A DNA stretch of 64,000 bases from positions 1 to 64,000 of the forward strand of contig NZ_QXGS01000013.1 of NCBI RefSeq assembly GCF_003604215.1, written 5' to 3'. Origin of the DNA: Teichococcus vastitatis (GTDB taxonomy: Bacteria; Pseudomonadota; Alphaproteobacteria; Acetobacterales; Acetobacteraceae). This document shows positions 18,230-26,769 of this stretch, piece after piece. The translations under genes and the position numbers were made by a program. The notes under the pieces were generated by a model. It did not search any database, was not told the origin of the DNA, and was given only the letters and a program-made list of their open reading frames with translations. Positions within the stretch are counted from its first letter, which is position 1. Every line of letters begins with the position of its first letter.

Positions 18230-19303
18230 TCAAGCATTGGCGCTGTGGATCGCATCGCACACCGCGTCGGTCACCTGCCGGGTGGTGGCATTGCCGCCGA
18301 GGTCCGGCGTCAGAACGCCGGATGCGGTGACCCGCTCGACCGCCGCCATCAGGCGCGCCGCCGCCTCGGGCTCGCCCAGGTGCTCCAGCATCTGCGCGCC
18401 GGTCCAGAAGGTGGCAATGGGGTTGGCGATACCCTTGCCGGCGATGTCGAAGGCGGAGCCATGGATCGGCTCGAACATCGAAGGGAAGCGCCGCTCCGGA
18501 TCCACATTGCCGGTGGGCGCCACACCCAGGCTGCCGGCCAGCGCCGCCGCCAGATCCGAGAGGATGTCGGCGTGGAGGTTGGTGGCGACGATGGTGTCCA
18601 GGCTCTGCGGCTTCAGCACCATGCGCATGGTCATGGCGTCCACCAGCATCTTGTCCCAGGCGACATCGGGGAACTCGCGCGAGACCTCCTCGGCGATCTC
18701 GTCCCACATCACCATGCCGAAACGCTGGGCATTGGACTTGGTAACCACGGTGAGCAGCTTGCGCGGCCGCGCCTGCGCCAGCCGGAAGGCGTAGCGCATG
18801 ATGCGGGTGACGCCGACGCGGGTAAAGATGGCCACTTCCGTCGCTACCTCCTCCGGCAGGCCCCGATGCGCGCGGCCACCATGGCCGGAATACTCGCCCT
18901 CTGAATTCTCCCGCACGATCATCCAGTCGAGGTCCCCGGGACCGCAATCGCGTAAGGGCGGCGTGACGCCGGGCAGGATCTTGGTGGGGCGCACATTGGC
19001 GTATTGGTCGAAGCCCTGGCAGATCGGCAGGCGCAGGCCCCAGAGCGTCACGTGATCAGGCACATCCGGCGCGCCCACCGCTCCGAAATAGATCGCATCG
19101 AACTTCTTCAATGTATCCAGCGCGTCGGCCGGCATCATCGCACCGGTGCGCTTGTAGAAATCGGAACCCCAGGGAAACTGCTCCACATGCAGCCTGAAGC
19201 TGCCGGTGCGGCGCTGCAGCGCTTCCAGCGCCTGAAGACCCGCAGCGATGACCTCGGGGCCGATGCCATCGGCCGGGATGGCGGCGATGCTGTATTCGCG
19301 CAT
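18230..19303 (-). CDS. ttuC: Tartrate dehydrogenase/decarboxylase-like enzyme
   Basis: A 357-residue member of the isocitrate/isopropylmalate dehydrogenase superfamily. The NAD region IAAIPADGIGPEV is at residues 6-18. The substrate loop YANVRPTKILPGVTPPLRD, the segment VRENSEGEYSGHGGRAHRG and VVTKSNAQRFGMVMWDEI follow, then the metal-binding ATNLHADILSDLAAALAGSLG. SMFEPIHGSAFDIAGKGIANPIA marks the C-terminal third. These match TtuC/YeaU-type tartrate or D-malate dehydrogenases better than LeuB. It is cotranscribed with a Bug receptor and divergent from a LysR gene. D-malate is the main alternative substrate. Confidence 0.82.
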   Translation of the reverse strand: MREYSIAAIPADGIGPEVIAAGLQALEALQRRTGSFRLHVEQFPWGSDFYKRTGAMMPADALDTLKKFDAIYFGAVGAPDVPDHVTLWGLRLPICQGFDQYANVRPTKILPGVTPPLRDCGPGDLDWMIVRENSEGEYSGHGGRAHRGLPEEVATEVAIFTRVGVTRIMRYAFRLAQARPRKLLTVVTKSNAQRFGMVMWDEIAEEVSREFPDVAWDKMLVDAMTMRMVLKPQSLDTIVATNLHADILSDLAAALAGSLGVAPTGNVDPERRFPSMFEPIHGSAFDIAGKGIANPIATFWTGAQMLEHLGEPEAAARLMAAVERVTASGVLTPDLGGNATTRQVTDAVCDAIHSANA

Positions 19304-19378
19304 GGTCTGGCTGTTCCTCCGGATGATTGCGACGAGCCTAGCCGCAGAAGCGGGACACCGCTGCATCCGAAAGATTAT

Positions 19379-19390
19379 GCAAATGATTGC
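19379..19390. promoter_or_regulatory. Candidate LysR-type operator
   Basis: A perfect inverted repeat GCAA-ATGA-TTGC in the A/T-rich part of the 119-base gap between the divergent tartrate dehydrogenase and LysR genes. LysR regulators usually bind interrupted palindromes of this kind near their own promoter. It lies 33 bases before the LysR start codon. Confidence 0.4.
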
Positions 19391-19422
19391 TATGATCCCG
19401 GACCGGGCACAAGCTCGCGCAT

Positions 19423-20343
19423 ATGGAACTGAAACAGTTGCGCTGCTTCCTGGCGGTGGCGGATGCTTCGAACTTCGGCCGGGCGGCGCGCACCTTGAAC
19501 ATGCTGCCGAGCGCGCTGGGGCGGCAGGTTCGCCTGCTGGAAGAGGAACTCGGCACACCGTTGTTTCATCGCACCACGCGGCAGGTCACCCTGGCGCCGG
19601 CCGGCGCGGCCTTGCTGCCTGAGGCGCGGGCCATCCTGGACCGCGCCGCGGGTGCTGCCTGCCTGATCCGCGCCCTGTCGGCCGACGGCGCGCCGCTGCG
19701 CATCGGCGCCATCGACAGCGCCGCCGCCGGCCTGTTGCCCGAGCCCCTGGCGCGGCTTCATGCCACCCATCCGGAAATCGTCACGCGGCTGGTGGAAGCC
19801 AAGTCGGCGCAGATCCTGCCCTGGCTGCGATCCGGACGGCTCGACCTCGGCTTTGTGCGTCCGCCCCATCAGGCCGACGGCCTCGAATGCCAGTGGCTGA
19901 TGCAGGAAAGGCCGGTGGTGGTTCTGCCGCAGCGGCATCCGCTGGCCAAGCGCCAGCGCCTGCAGTTGAACGATCTCGCCGGCCTGCCGGTGATCCTGCC
20001 GCCACGTGCCGCCCGGCCACACAGCCGCGCGGTGGTGCTCCGGCTCTATGATCTGCTCGGGGAAACACCGCGTGTGGCTCAGGAAGCCGAGGAGAAGCAG
20101 ACCATCATCAATCTGGTCGCAGCCGGGATCGGCATGGCGGTGCTTCCGGAATGGGCGGCCCGAATGCGGGTCCCGGGGGTGTCGTTTCGCGGCCTGGACC
20201 TGCCACTTGGAACTGCGCTTCCCGAATGGTCGCTGGTCGCCGCCTGGCGTTCCGGAAGCCCCAGCCTCGCCCGAGATGTCTTTCTCGGCCTTCTACAGGA
20301 ATTCCTGGCCAGCCGTGCGCCGGAGCGCACCTGCACCGACTGA
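19423..20343 (+). CDS. LysR-family transcriptional regulator
   Basis: A 306-residue LysR protein. The N-terminal winged helix-turn-helix reads LKQLRCFLAVADASNFGRAARTLN (residues 3-26), then LGRQVRLLEEELGTPLFHRTTRQVTLAPAG. A periplasmic-binding-like effector domain fills residues 90 to 300. It is divergent from the tartrate dehydrogenase-Bug receptor pair, the standard position for a LysR activator of that operon. The effector is probably the operon's hydroxy-acid, by inference from context. Confidence 0.93.
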   Translation: MELKQLRCFLAVADASNFGRAARTLNMLPSALGRQVRLLEEELGTPLFHRTTRQVTLAPAGAALLPEARAILDRAAGAACLIRALSADGAPLRIGAIDSAAAGLLPEPLARLHATHPEIVTRLVEAKSAQILPWLRSGRLDLGFVRPPHQADGLECQWLMQERPVVVLPQRHPLAKRQRLQLNDLAGLPVILPPRAARPHSRAVVLRLYDLLGETPRVAQEAEEKQTIINLVAAGIGMAVLPEWAARMRVPGVSFRGLDLPLGTALPEWSLVAAWRSGSPSLARDVFLGLLQEFLASRAPERTCTD

Positions 20344-20470
20344 TCCGGATGCCGGCAGCCGGGTATGGCGAAGCCACCGGCACAGGTCCGAAGCGGCACA
20401 TGGATTGTTCATTATGAAGTCCTGTCCGTGGGCCCTGGCCGATCAGACAGTCGCCTGCGCGAACGAAGAT

Positions 20471-20546
20471 TGGCGTCCCCAACGGGATTCGAACCCGTGT
20501 TACCAACGTGAAAGGCTGGTGTCCTAGGCCTCTAGACGATGGGGAC
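20471..20546 (-). tRNA. tRNA-Glu (UUC)
   Basis: A 76-base tRNA read on the minus strand from 20546 to 20471. The 7-bp acceptor stem GTCCCCA/TGGGGAC is perfect. The anticodon loop CTTTCAC carries TTC at its centre, the T-arm reads ACGGGTTCGAATCCCGT, and the CCA end is encoded at 20473-20471. The D-arm and first acceptor bases match bacterial glutamate tRNAs closely. Confidence 0.97.
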
Positions 20547-20655
20547 CTATGCCAATGCTGCGGTGCGGATCTTTCCGCTGCGCGCGGGCGGCTACTTAGC
20601 CCAGCCGCCGCAGGGCGTCCAGCCCTGCGCTGCACATTCCGGGAAGAAGCCCTGC

Positions 20656-22452
20656 TCAGGCCGGCCCGGCATCCTGGATGTGCAGCGCTGCCGAAACCTG
20701 GCCGTTCCACTGCTCGGCCCGCAGCACCCCGGCCAGATGCAAGGGTGCGCCGCGACTGCCCAGCAACAATTCGGCCAAGGGCCCTTCCTTGGCCCGAAAG
20801 CAGACGGCCTTCAGGCGGCCGCCCGTCTCACCCTCAACAAAGGCGCGGATCGTGTTGCCTTCCTTGCCCACCCGATCGGCCCGACCGATGCGGACGCGCG
20901 GCAGGGCAAACACCGGCTCCTCATTGCCGGCGCCGAACGGTCCGATGCGGCCGATCTCAGTCGCCAGGTCTGACGTGGCACCCGGCACCAGCAGCGTGCC
21001 GTCCAGCAGCAACTCGGCACTGGCCGGAAGCTTCGCGGCATGCGCCAGGCGCTCGTTCAGAAAGGCATGCACCTCCTCCCGCCGTTCGGAGAGGAAGGAG
21101 AATCCGGCCGCCATGGCGTGGCCGCCGCCGGTTGCCAGCAGCCCGGATTGCCGGCCCGCGATGATGGCGGCGCCAAGATCCACGCCGGGCACCGAGCGGC
21201 CAGAGCCCTTGGCCAGCCCCTCCCCCACGCCGGCCACGCAGGTGGGCCGGTTGAAGCGCTCCTTCACCCGCCCGGCAACGATGCCGACCACGCCGGGATG
21301 CCAGCCCTCGCCGCATACCAGCAGAACAGGGTGTCCGGCCTCCGCCTGGGCCTCGGCCTGGGCAAAGGCTTCGGCCAACACACCGCTCTCGACCTCCTGG
21401 CGGCGGCGGTTCACCGCATCGAGCCGCTCGGCCATGGCGCGTGCCTCGATCGGGTCGTCGCAGGTGAGCAGCCGCAGGCCGAGATCCGGCTCGCCAATGC
21501 GGCCCGACGCGTTGATGCGGGGGCCGAGCAGAAAGCCGAGCGTATAGGTCGATGGCAGGTCCCGCGCCTGCGCCACCTCCAGCAGCGCGGCGATGCCGGC
21601 CCGGCCGCCACGGGCCATCACCTTCAGCCCCTGCGTGACAAAGGCGCGGTTCAGCCCGGTGAGCGGCATCACGTCACACACCGTGGCCAGCGCCACGAGG
21701 TCGAGCAGGTCCAGCAGCTTCGGCTCGGGCCGATCGGCGAAAAAGCCGGAGCGGCGCAGCTCGCGCAGCGTGGCGATGGCGGCCATGAAGCTGACTGCGG
21801 CGGCGCAGAGATGCCGCAGGCCGGAGCCGCAATCGAGCCGGTTCGGGTTCACCGCCGCCGCGACGCGCGGCACCGGACCTTCCGCCTTGTGGTGGTCCAG
21901 CACCACCACGTCGGCGCTGCCTTCGGCGGCTTCCAGCGCGGCGTGCGCGGCGATGCCGCAGTCGACGCACACGATCAGCGTGGCGCCGTCCGCGCACAGC
22001 GCGGCGATGGCAGCGGGATTGGGGCCGTAGCCTTCCTTCAGCCGGTCCGGCACGTAGGGTCGCACGGTGCAGCCCAGCTCGCGCAGGAATCGCGTCATCA
22101 GCGCGCCGGCGCAGGCGCCATCCACGTCATAGTCGCCGAACACGGCCACCGATTCGCCGACGCGGACCGCGTGCGCCAGCCGCGCTGCCGCAGCGTCCAT
22201 ATCCACCAGGACGGAGGGATCCGGCAGCAGCGCGCGCAGGGTCGGCTCCAGGAACAGCTCCGCCTGTTCCGGCGCCACCCCGCGCGCCGCCAGCAGCTGC
22301 CCGATCAGTTCCGGCAGGCCGAGGCGCTGGGCGATGGCCAGCCCGATGCGTGCATCCGCCTGGCGCCACGTCCACCGCCGCCCCGACACGGACCGGGCGA
22401 CGCCGAGAACCGGCGCCGCCCCCGCAGGCTCGCTCAGGAGCTCAGCCGACAA
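20656..22452 (-). CDS. recJ: Single-stranded-DNA-specific exonuclease RecJ
   Basis: A 598-residue 5'-3' exonuclease of the DHH family, acting in recombination and mismatch repair. Motifs are visible in order: VFGDYDVDGACAGALMTRFL (about residues 103-122), VCVDCGIAAHA, VVLDHHKAEG with the DHH triad, and NPNRLDCGSGLRHLCAAAV. The DHHA1 part has GRINEP-like NASGRIGEPDLGLRLL and GGGHAMAAGFSF. The annotated start is TTG at 22452, which overlaps the end of glpX by 11 bases. A GTG at about codon 22 is the only nearby alternative. Last gene of the aminotransferase-hom-glpX-recJ block. Confidence 0.95.
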   Translation of the reverse strand: MSAELLSEPAGAAPVLGVARSVSGRRWTWRQADARIGLAIAQRLGLPELIGQLLAARGVAPEQAELFLEPTLRALLPDPSVLVDMDAAAARLAHAVRVGESVAVFGDYDVDGACAGALMTRFLRELGCTVRPYVPDRLKEGYGPNPAAIAALCADGATLIVCVDCGIAAHAALEAAEGSADVVVLDHHKAEGPVPRVAAAVNPNRLDCGSGLRHLCAAAVSFMAAIATLRELRRSGFFADRPEPKLLDLLDLVALATVCDVMPLTGLNRAFVTQGLKVMARGGRAGIAALLEVAQARDLPSTYTLGFLLGPRINASGRIGEPDLGLRLLTCDDPIEARAMAERLDAVNRRRQEVESGVLAEAFAQAEAQAEAGHPVLLVCGEGWHPGVVGIVAGRVKERFNRPTCVAGVGEGLAKGSGRSVPGVDLGAAIIAGRQSGLLATGGGHAMAAGFSFLSERREEVHAFLNERLAHAAKLPASAELLLDGTLLVPGATSDLATEIGRIGPFGAGNEEPVFALPRVRIGRADRVGKEGNTIRAFVEGETGGRLKAVCFRAKEGPLAELLLGSRGAPLHLAGVLRAEQWNGQVSAALHIQDAGPA

Positions 22453-23425
22453 AGGCGCTCGGCTTCAGGCTGATGTTGTGGTGGGCCTCGACGTAGCGGA
22501 CCGTCCCCGTCTTGCTGCGCATGATGATGGAATGGGTGTAGGCCGAGGTCGGGCCGCGGCGCACGCCCTTCAGCAGCGGACCGCCAGTGACGCCGGTGGC
22601 GGCGAACATCACCTCGCCCTTGGCCATATCCTCGACGGCGAACTTCTTGTTCGGATCGGTGATGCCCATTTCCTTGGCCCGGGCAATCTGCGTGTCGTCC
22701 TCGTACAACAGCCGGCCCTGCATCTGGCCGCCGATGCAGCGCAGCGCGGCGGCGGCGAGCACACCTTCCGGTGCGCCGCCCGAGCCAAGATACAGGTCAA
22801 CGCCGGTTTCCGGCTGCGCGACCGCGATCAGCCCGGCCACGTCGCCATCTGGGATCAGCATGATGCGGGCGCCGGCCTCGCGACAGGCGCGGATGATCTC
22901 CTTGTGTCGGTCACGGCCCAGGATGCAGACCACGAGGTCGTTGATCTCGGCCTTCTTGGCCTTGGCCAGCTCGCGCAGGTTCTCGGCCGGGCTGGCGTCG
23001 AGGTCGACCACGCCAAGTGGCAGGCCCGGGCCCACGGCGATCTTGTCCATGTAGATGTCGGGCGCGTGCAGAAAGCCGCCATGCTCCGCCACCGCCAGGG
23101 TGGCGATCGAGTTCGGGCCGCCGGTGGCGCAGATGTTGGTGCCTTCCAGCGGGTCCACGGCGATATCGACCTTGGGACCACCGCTGCCAATCTTCTCGCC
23201 GATGTAGAGCATCGGCGCCTCGTCCATCTCGCCCTCGCCGATCACCACGGTGCCTTCGATGTCGATGGTGTCGAAGGCCTTGCGCATCGCGTCCACCGCG
23301 GCACCATCGGCGGCGTTCTTGTCGCCGCGGCCGATCCAGCGGCTGGCGGCCAGCGCCGCAGCCTCCGTCACGCGCACCAGTTCCAGGGCGAGGTTGCGGT
23401 CTACGGGAGTGGTGTCGCGGCGCAT
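22442..23425 (-). CDS. glpX: Class II fructose-1,6-bisphosphatase GlpX
   Basis: A 327-residue gluconeogenic phosphatase removing the 1-phosphate of fructose-1,6-bisphosphate. Metal and phosphate motifs are WIGRGDKNAADGAAVDAM (about residues 30-47), VIGEGEMDEAPMLYIGE, and VDPLEGTNICATGGPNSIA. LGSGGAPEGVLAAAALRC follows in the C-terminal half. Length is normal. It sits 73 bases after hom and overlaps recJ, an order seen in many alphaproteobacteria. A SBPase activity, common for this class, cannot be excluded. Confidence 0.95.
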   Translation of the reverse strand: MRRDTTPVDRNLALELVRVTEAAALAASRWIGRGDKNAADGAAVDAMRKAFDTIDIEGTVVIGEGEMDEAPMLYIGEKIGSGGPKVDIAVDPLEGTNICATGGPNSIATLAVAEHGGFLHAPDIYMDKIAVGPGLPLGVVDLDASPAENLRELAKAKKAEINDLVVCILGRDRHKEIIRACREAGARIMLIPDGDVAGLIAVAQPETGVDLYLGSGGAPEGVLAAAALRCIGGQMQGRLLYEDDTQIARAKEMGITDPNKKFAVEDMAKGEVMFAATGVTGGPLLKGVRRGPTSAYTHSIIMRSKTGTVRYVEAHHNISLKPSAFVG

Positions 23426-23498
23426 GGTGGCCTCCTGTGGTGGGCGAGGTGGGTTCCCCGCCGGCGTGCTATGGGCGGACGGCGCCGTTCGCGCCAGT

Positions 23499-24791
23499 TT
23501 AAAGAGTTTCGATGCGGATCAGCGCTGGCGGCTCCAGCACGGCATCCAGCGCCGCGATGCGGCGCAGCGCGTCGCGCATCGCGGCCTCGCCGCAATCATG
23601 CGTGGTGAGCACCACCGGAACCGCGCCCACCGCCGAGCGGCCGCGCTGGATCATGGATTCCAGGCTGACGCCGTGGTCCCGCAGGATACCGGTGACATCG
23701 GCGATGACACCCGGGCGGTCCAGCACCATCAGCCTCAGGTAATAGGCGCCCTGATGGCTGTCCATCGGCCGTGACGGCTCCGATGACAGCGCCGCACTGC
23801 CGGCGCCCCAGACCGGCGTCTGGCGGCCGCGGGCGATGTCGATCAGGTCCGCCACCACGGCGCTGGCGGTCGGCCCCGCGCCGGCGCCGCGCCCTTCCAG
23901 CACCACGCGGCCGACGAAATCGCCTTCCGCCACCACCGCGTTGTACACGCCGTCCACCACGGCGATCGGGTGCGACACCGGCACCATGCAGGGATGCACG
24001 CGCGCCGCGACACCCGCCTCCCCCGCCTCGGCGATGCCCAGCAGCTTGATGCGGTAACCGAGCTCCTCGGCCAGCGCGATGTCGGTGGCGGTGATGTTGC
24101 GGATGCCTTCCACATGCACCGCACCGAACTCGACCGGGCGGCCGAAGGCCAGCGCCGCCAGGATGGCTAGCTTGTGCGCCGCATCCACGCCGTCGATGTC
24201 GAAGGACGGGTCGGCCTCGGCGTAGCCGAGCTTCTGCGCTTCGGCCAGGACGTCGCCGAACTCGCGCTTCTGTTCCCGCATGCAGGTCAGGATGTAGTTG
24301 CAGGTGCCGTTCAGGATGCCGGTGACGCGGGAGATGCGGTTCGCCGCCAGTCCCTCGCGCAGCGCCTTGATGGCCGGGATGCCGCCGGCCACCGCCGCCT
24401 CGTAAGCCAGCACCACGCCGGCCGCCTCGGCGCGCCGGGCAAGATCGGCGCCGCGCAGCGCCAGCAGCGCCTTGTTGGCGGTGACCACCGGCTTGCCGCC
24501 TTCCAGCGCCGCTTCCACCAGGGCGCGGGCCGGGCCGTCGGAACCGCCGATCAGCTCCACCACCACGTCGGCCTTGGCATCGCCGGCCATGGCCACCGGA
24601 TCGTCGTACCAGCGCAGCCCGTCGAGGGGCACGCCGCGGTCGCGGCTGCGGTTGCGGGCGGCGACGGCGGTGACCACGATGGGGCGGCCGGCGCGGGCGG
24701 CGATCAGTTCGGCGTTCTGAAGCAGAACGGTCAGAACCCCGGCACCCACGGTGCCCAGGCCGGCGATGGCGACGGAAAGCGGAGCGGTCAT
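23499..24791 (-). CDS. hom: Homoserine dehydrogenase
   Basis: A 430-residue enzyme reducing aspartate semialdehyde to homoserine for threonine and methionine synthesis. The nucleotide-binding loop GLGTVGAGVLTVLL is at residues 11-24, and the catalytic-domain Lys lies in VVTANKALLALRG. GILNGTCNYILTCM and GYAEADPSFDIDGVDAAHKLAILA follow. The C-terminal ACT domain LRLMVLDRPGVIADVTGILRDHG (about residues 350-372) allows feedback control by threonine. Its first codons overlap the aminotransferase stop by four bases, so the two are translationally coupled. Confidence 0.97.
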   Translation of the reverse strand: MTAPLSVAIAGLGTVGAGVLTVLLQNAELIAARAGRPIVVTAVAARNRSRDRGVPLDGLRWYDDPVAMAGDAKADVVVELIGGSDGPARALVEAALEGGKPVVTANKALLALRGADLARRAEAAGVVLAYEAAVAGGIPAIKALREGLAANRISRVTGILNGTCNYILTCMREQKREFGDVLAEAQKLGYAEADPSFDIDGVDAAHKLAILAALAFGRPVEFGAVHVEGIRNITATDIALAEELGYRIKLLGIAEAGEAGVAARVHPCMVPVSHPIAVVDGVYNAVVAEGDFVGRVVLEGRGAGAGPTASAVVADLIDIARGRQTPVWGAGSAALSSEPSRPMDSHQGAYYLRLMVLDRPGVIADVTGILRDHGVSLESMIQRGRSAVGAVPVVLTTHDCGEAAMRDALRRIAALDAVLEPPALIRIETL

Positions 24792-26020
24792 TCTTTTACC
24801 AGTTCAGCGTGGGCCCTGGCGGTCAGCTCGGCCGGGCCGCCATTGTCGGTCTGCAGGAAGGCGCGGATGCCGCGCAGCGCCTGGCGAATCCGGTGGGTGT
24901 TCTCCACCATGGCGATGCGGACATGGCTATCGCCGTGCTCGCCGAAGCCGAGGCCCGGCGCCACCGCCACCTTGGCGCGCGCCAGCAGCAGCTTGGAAAA
25001 CTCGACGCTGCCGAGATGGCGGAACCGCTCGGGGATCTCGGCCCAGACGAACATCCCAGCCTCCGGCACCGGCACGTCCCAGCCCGACTGCTTCAGGCCG
25101 CGCACCAGCACGTCGCGGCGGTCCCGGTACAGGCGGCGCATCTCCTCGATGCAGTCCTGCGGCCCGTTCAGCGCGGCCACGGAGGCAACCTGGATCGGCG
25201 TGAAGGCGCCGTAATCGAGATAGGATTTCACCCGCGTCAGCGCCGCGATCAGCTTCGGATTGCCCGCGGCGAAGCCCATGCGCCAGCCTGCCATGTTGTA
25301 GGTTTTGGACATGGAGGTGAACTCAACCGCCACGTCCTTGGCGCCCGGCACCTGCAGAATCGAGGGCGGCACGCGGCTGCCGTAGTAGAGCTCCGCATAA
25401 GCGAGGTCGGACAGGATGTAGATCTCGTGCTTCTTCGCGAAGTCGACAACCTCACGGTAAAAATCCAGATCTGCCATCAGACCCGTCGGGTTGGACGGGT
25501 AGTTGATGATCAGCGCCGTGGGCTTCGGCACGGAATGCCGCACGGCACGGTCCAGCGCCTGCAGCATGTTCTCATCCGGCGTGTGCGGCACGGAGCGCAC
25601 CGAGGCGCCGGCGATGATGAAGCCGAACTGGTGGATCGGGTATGACGGGTTCGGCACCAGAATGGTGTCACCCGGCGAGGAGATCGCCGCCGCGAGGTTG
25701 GCCAGCCCTTCTTTGGAGCCGAGCGTCGCCACCACCTCATTGTCCGGATCGAGCTGCACGTCGAAGCGCCGGGCGTAATAACCGGCCAGGGCGCGGCGCA
25801 GGCCGGGAATGCCCTTGGACGCCGAATAGCCATGCGTATCCGGGTTCTGCACCGCCTCGATCAGCTTGGCGACGATGTGCGGCGGCGTCGGGCTGTCCGG
25901 GTTGCCCATGCCCAGGTCCACGATGTCCTCGGCGGCCGCGCGGGCCTTGGCCTTGGCCTGGTTGACTTCGGCGAAGACGTAGGGCGGCAGGCGGCGGATG
26001 CGGTGGAATTCCTCGGTCAT
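24788..26020 (-). CDS. PLP aminotransferase, AlaC/LL-diaminopimelate aminotransferase-like
   Basis: A 410-residue class I aminotransferase. The N-terminus RRLPPYVFAEVNQAK and VDLGMGNPDSPTPPHIV are typical of the AlaC/DapL-like group. The PLP lysine lies in SMSKTYNMAGWRMGF (about residue 240), with NYPSNPTG and the C-terminal Arg in HVRIAMVENTHRIRQA. In alphaproteobacteria this gene precedes hom and is usually named aatC; it may work on alanine/glutamate or diaminopimelate. It overlaps hom by four bases. The substrate cannot be read from the sequence. Confidence 0.9.
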   Translation of the reverse strand: MTEEFHRIRRLPPYVFAEVNQAKAKARAAAEDIVDLGMGNPDSPTPPHIVAKLIEAVQNPDTHGYSASKGIPGLRRALAGYYARRFDVQLDPDNEVVATLGSKEGLANLAAAISSPGDTILVPNPSYPIHQFGFIIAGASVRSVPHTPDENMLQALDRAVRHSVPKPTALIINYPSNPTGLMADLDFYREVVDFAKKHEIYILSDLAYAELYYGSRVPPSILQVPGAKDVAVEFTSMSKTYNMAGWRMGFAAGNPKLIAALTRVKSYLDYGAFTPIQVASVAALNGPQDCIEEMRRLYRDRRDVLVRGLKQSGWDVPVPEAGMFVWAEIPERFRHLGSVEFSKLLLARAKVAVAPGLGFGEHGDSHVRIAMVENTHRIRQALRGIRAFLQTDNGGPAELTARAHAELVKE

Positions 26021-26098
26021 TCTGGTGGAGTCCGTGGCACTGGTTGCGGCCAGAATAGTGCAGATCGCCGGCCGGCGGAAACGTCGTGGCGGGCGGTG

Positions 26099-26644
26099 TT
26101 ATAGCCGCGGGGGTGGCGGCGCCAGGAATTCGGCTGGCGGCGGGGCGGGGGCGTCGCGGCCTGGATCCTCCGGCAGGCCGGGAGCATCGGGCGCCGTGGC
26201 GGGTGACGAAGCGCCCACGGACGGCGCGGCCGCCAGACGCGGCGGTGCCGGCGGGCGGGCCGGGATCAGGCCGCTGCCTTCCGCGCCCTCAGGCCGGGGC
26301 GGCACGGACTGGCCGGGCTGCATCGGCTCGCGCGACTGGCTGCGGGCATCGGCCAGCGTGCGGCTGAGCGTTTCCCGCGCCGAGGCGCTGCCGCGCGGCG
26401 GCGGCGGCGGCACCGAGGCCAGATTGGGATAGGATTGTGCCGAGCCGGGCGGCAGCGGACGGCCCTGCAGCGGCTCGCCGAACGCGTTGCTAAAGAACTC
26501 CCCCGGCCCCTCGGCTGGCGAGCCGACGCAGCCCGGCAGGGCCAGGACGCCCGCGAGGCAGGCGGCGCACATCCAGCCCCGCGGTTGATGCCGGCCTGAC
26601 CGGGCACTACCTTGTTTCCGGCTCCATCCGGTGCGCTGCGTCAT
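26099..26644 (-). CDS. Proline-rich lipoprotein, function unknown
   Basis: A predicted lipoprotein of about 181 residues with the lipobox LALPGC preceded by the hydrophobic CAACLAGVLALP. After the Cys the chain is dominated by Pro, Ala, Ser and Gly, including runs of five to six prolines, with no recognised domain. The start is unclear: 26644 (MTQRTG) leaves a long basic n-region, while an ATG just before the hydrophobic segment (MCAACLAG) would give a cleaner signal. It lies 78 bases before the aminotransferase gene and may be cotranscribed with it. Confidence 0.55.
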   Translation of the reverse strand: MTQRTGWSRKQGSARSGRHQPRGWMCAACLAGVLALPGCVGSPAEGPGEFFSNAFGEPLQGRPLPPGSAQSYPNLASVPPPPPRGSASARETLSRTLADARSQSREPMQPGQSVPPRPEGAEGSGLIPARPPAPPRLAAAPSVGASSPATAPDAPGLPEDPGRDAPAPPPAEFLAPPPPRL

Positions 26645-26769
26645 GGTCCGCCCCATCCTCGCCATCGGCCCAGGGCATTAGCCTGAAAGCCGGTGCCGGC
26701 GGAAGGCCGTGATGCGGCTGCCGGTGCGTGCCGGAAAACGCAAGCGCCGGGCACGGCGTGGGGGAACGC

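Noticed and set aside
20600-20655. CGCAGGGC/GCCCTGCG hairpin as a recJ terminator
   Set aside because: No T-run follows on the minus strand; kept out for lack of support.
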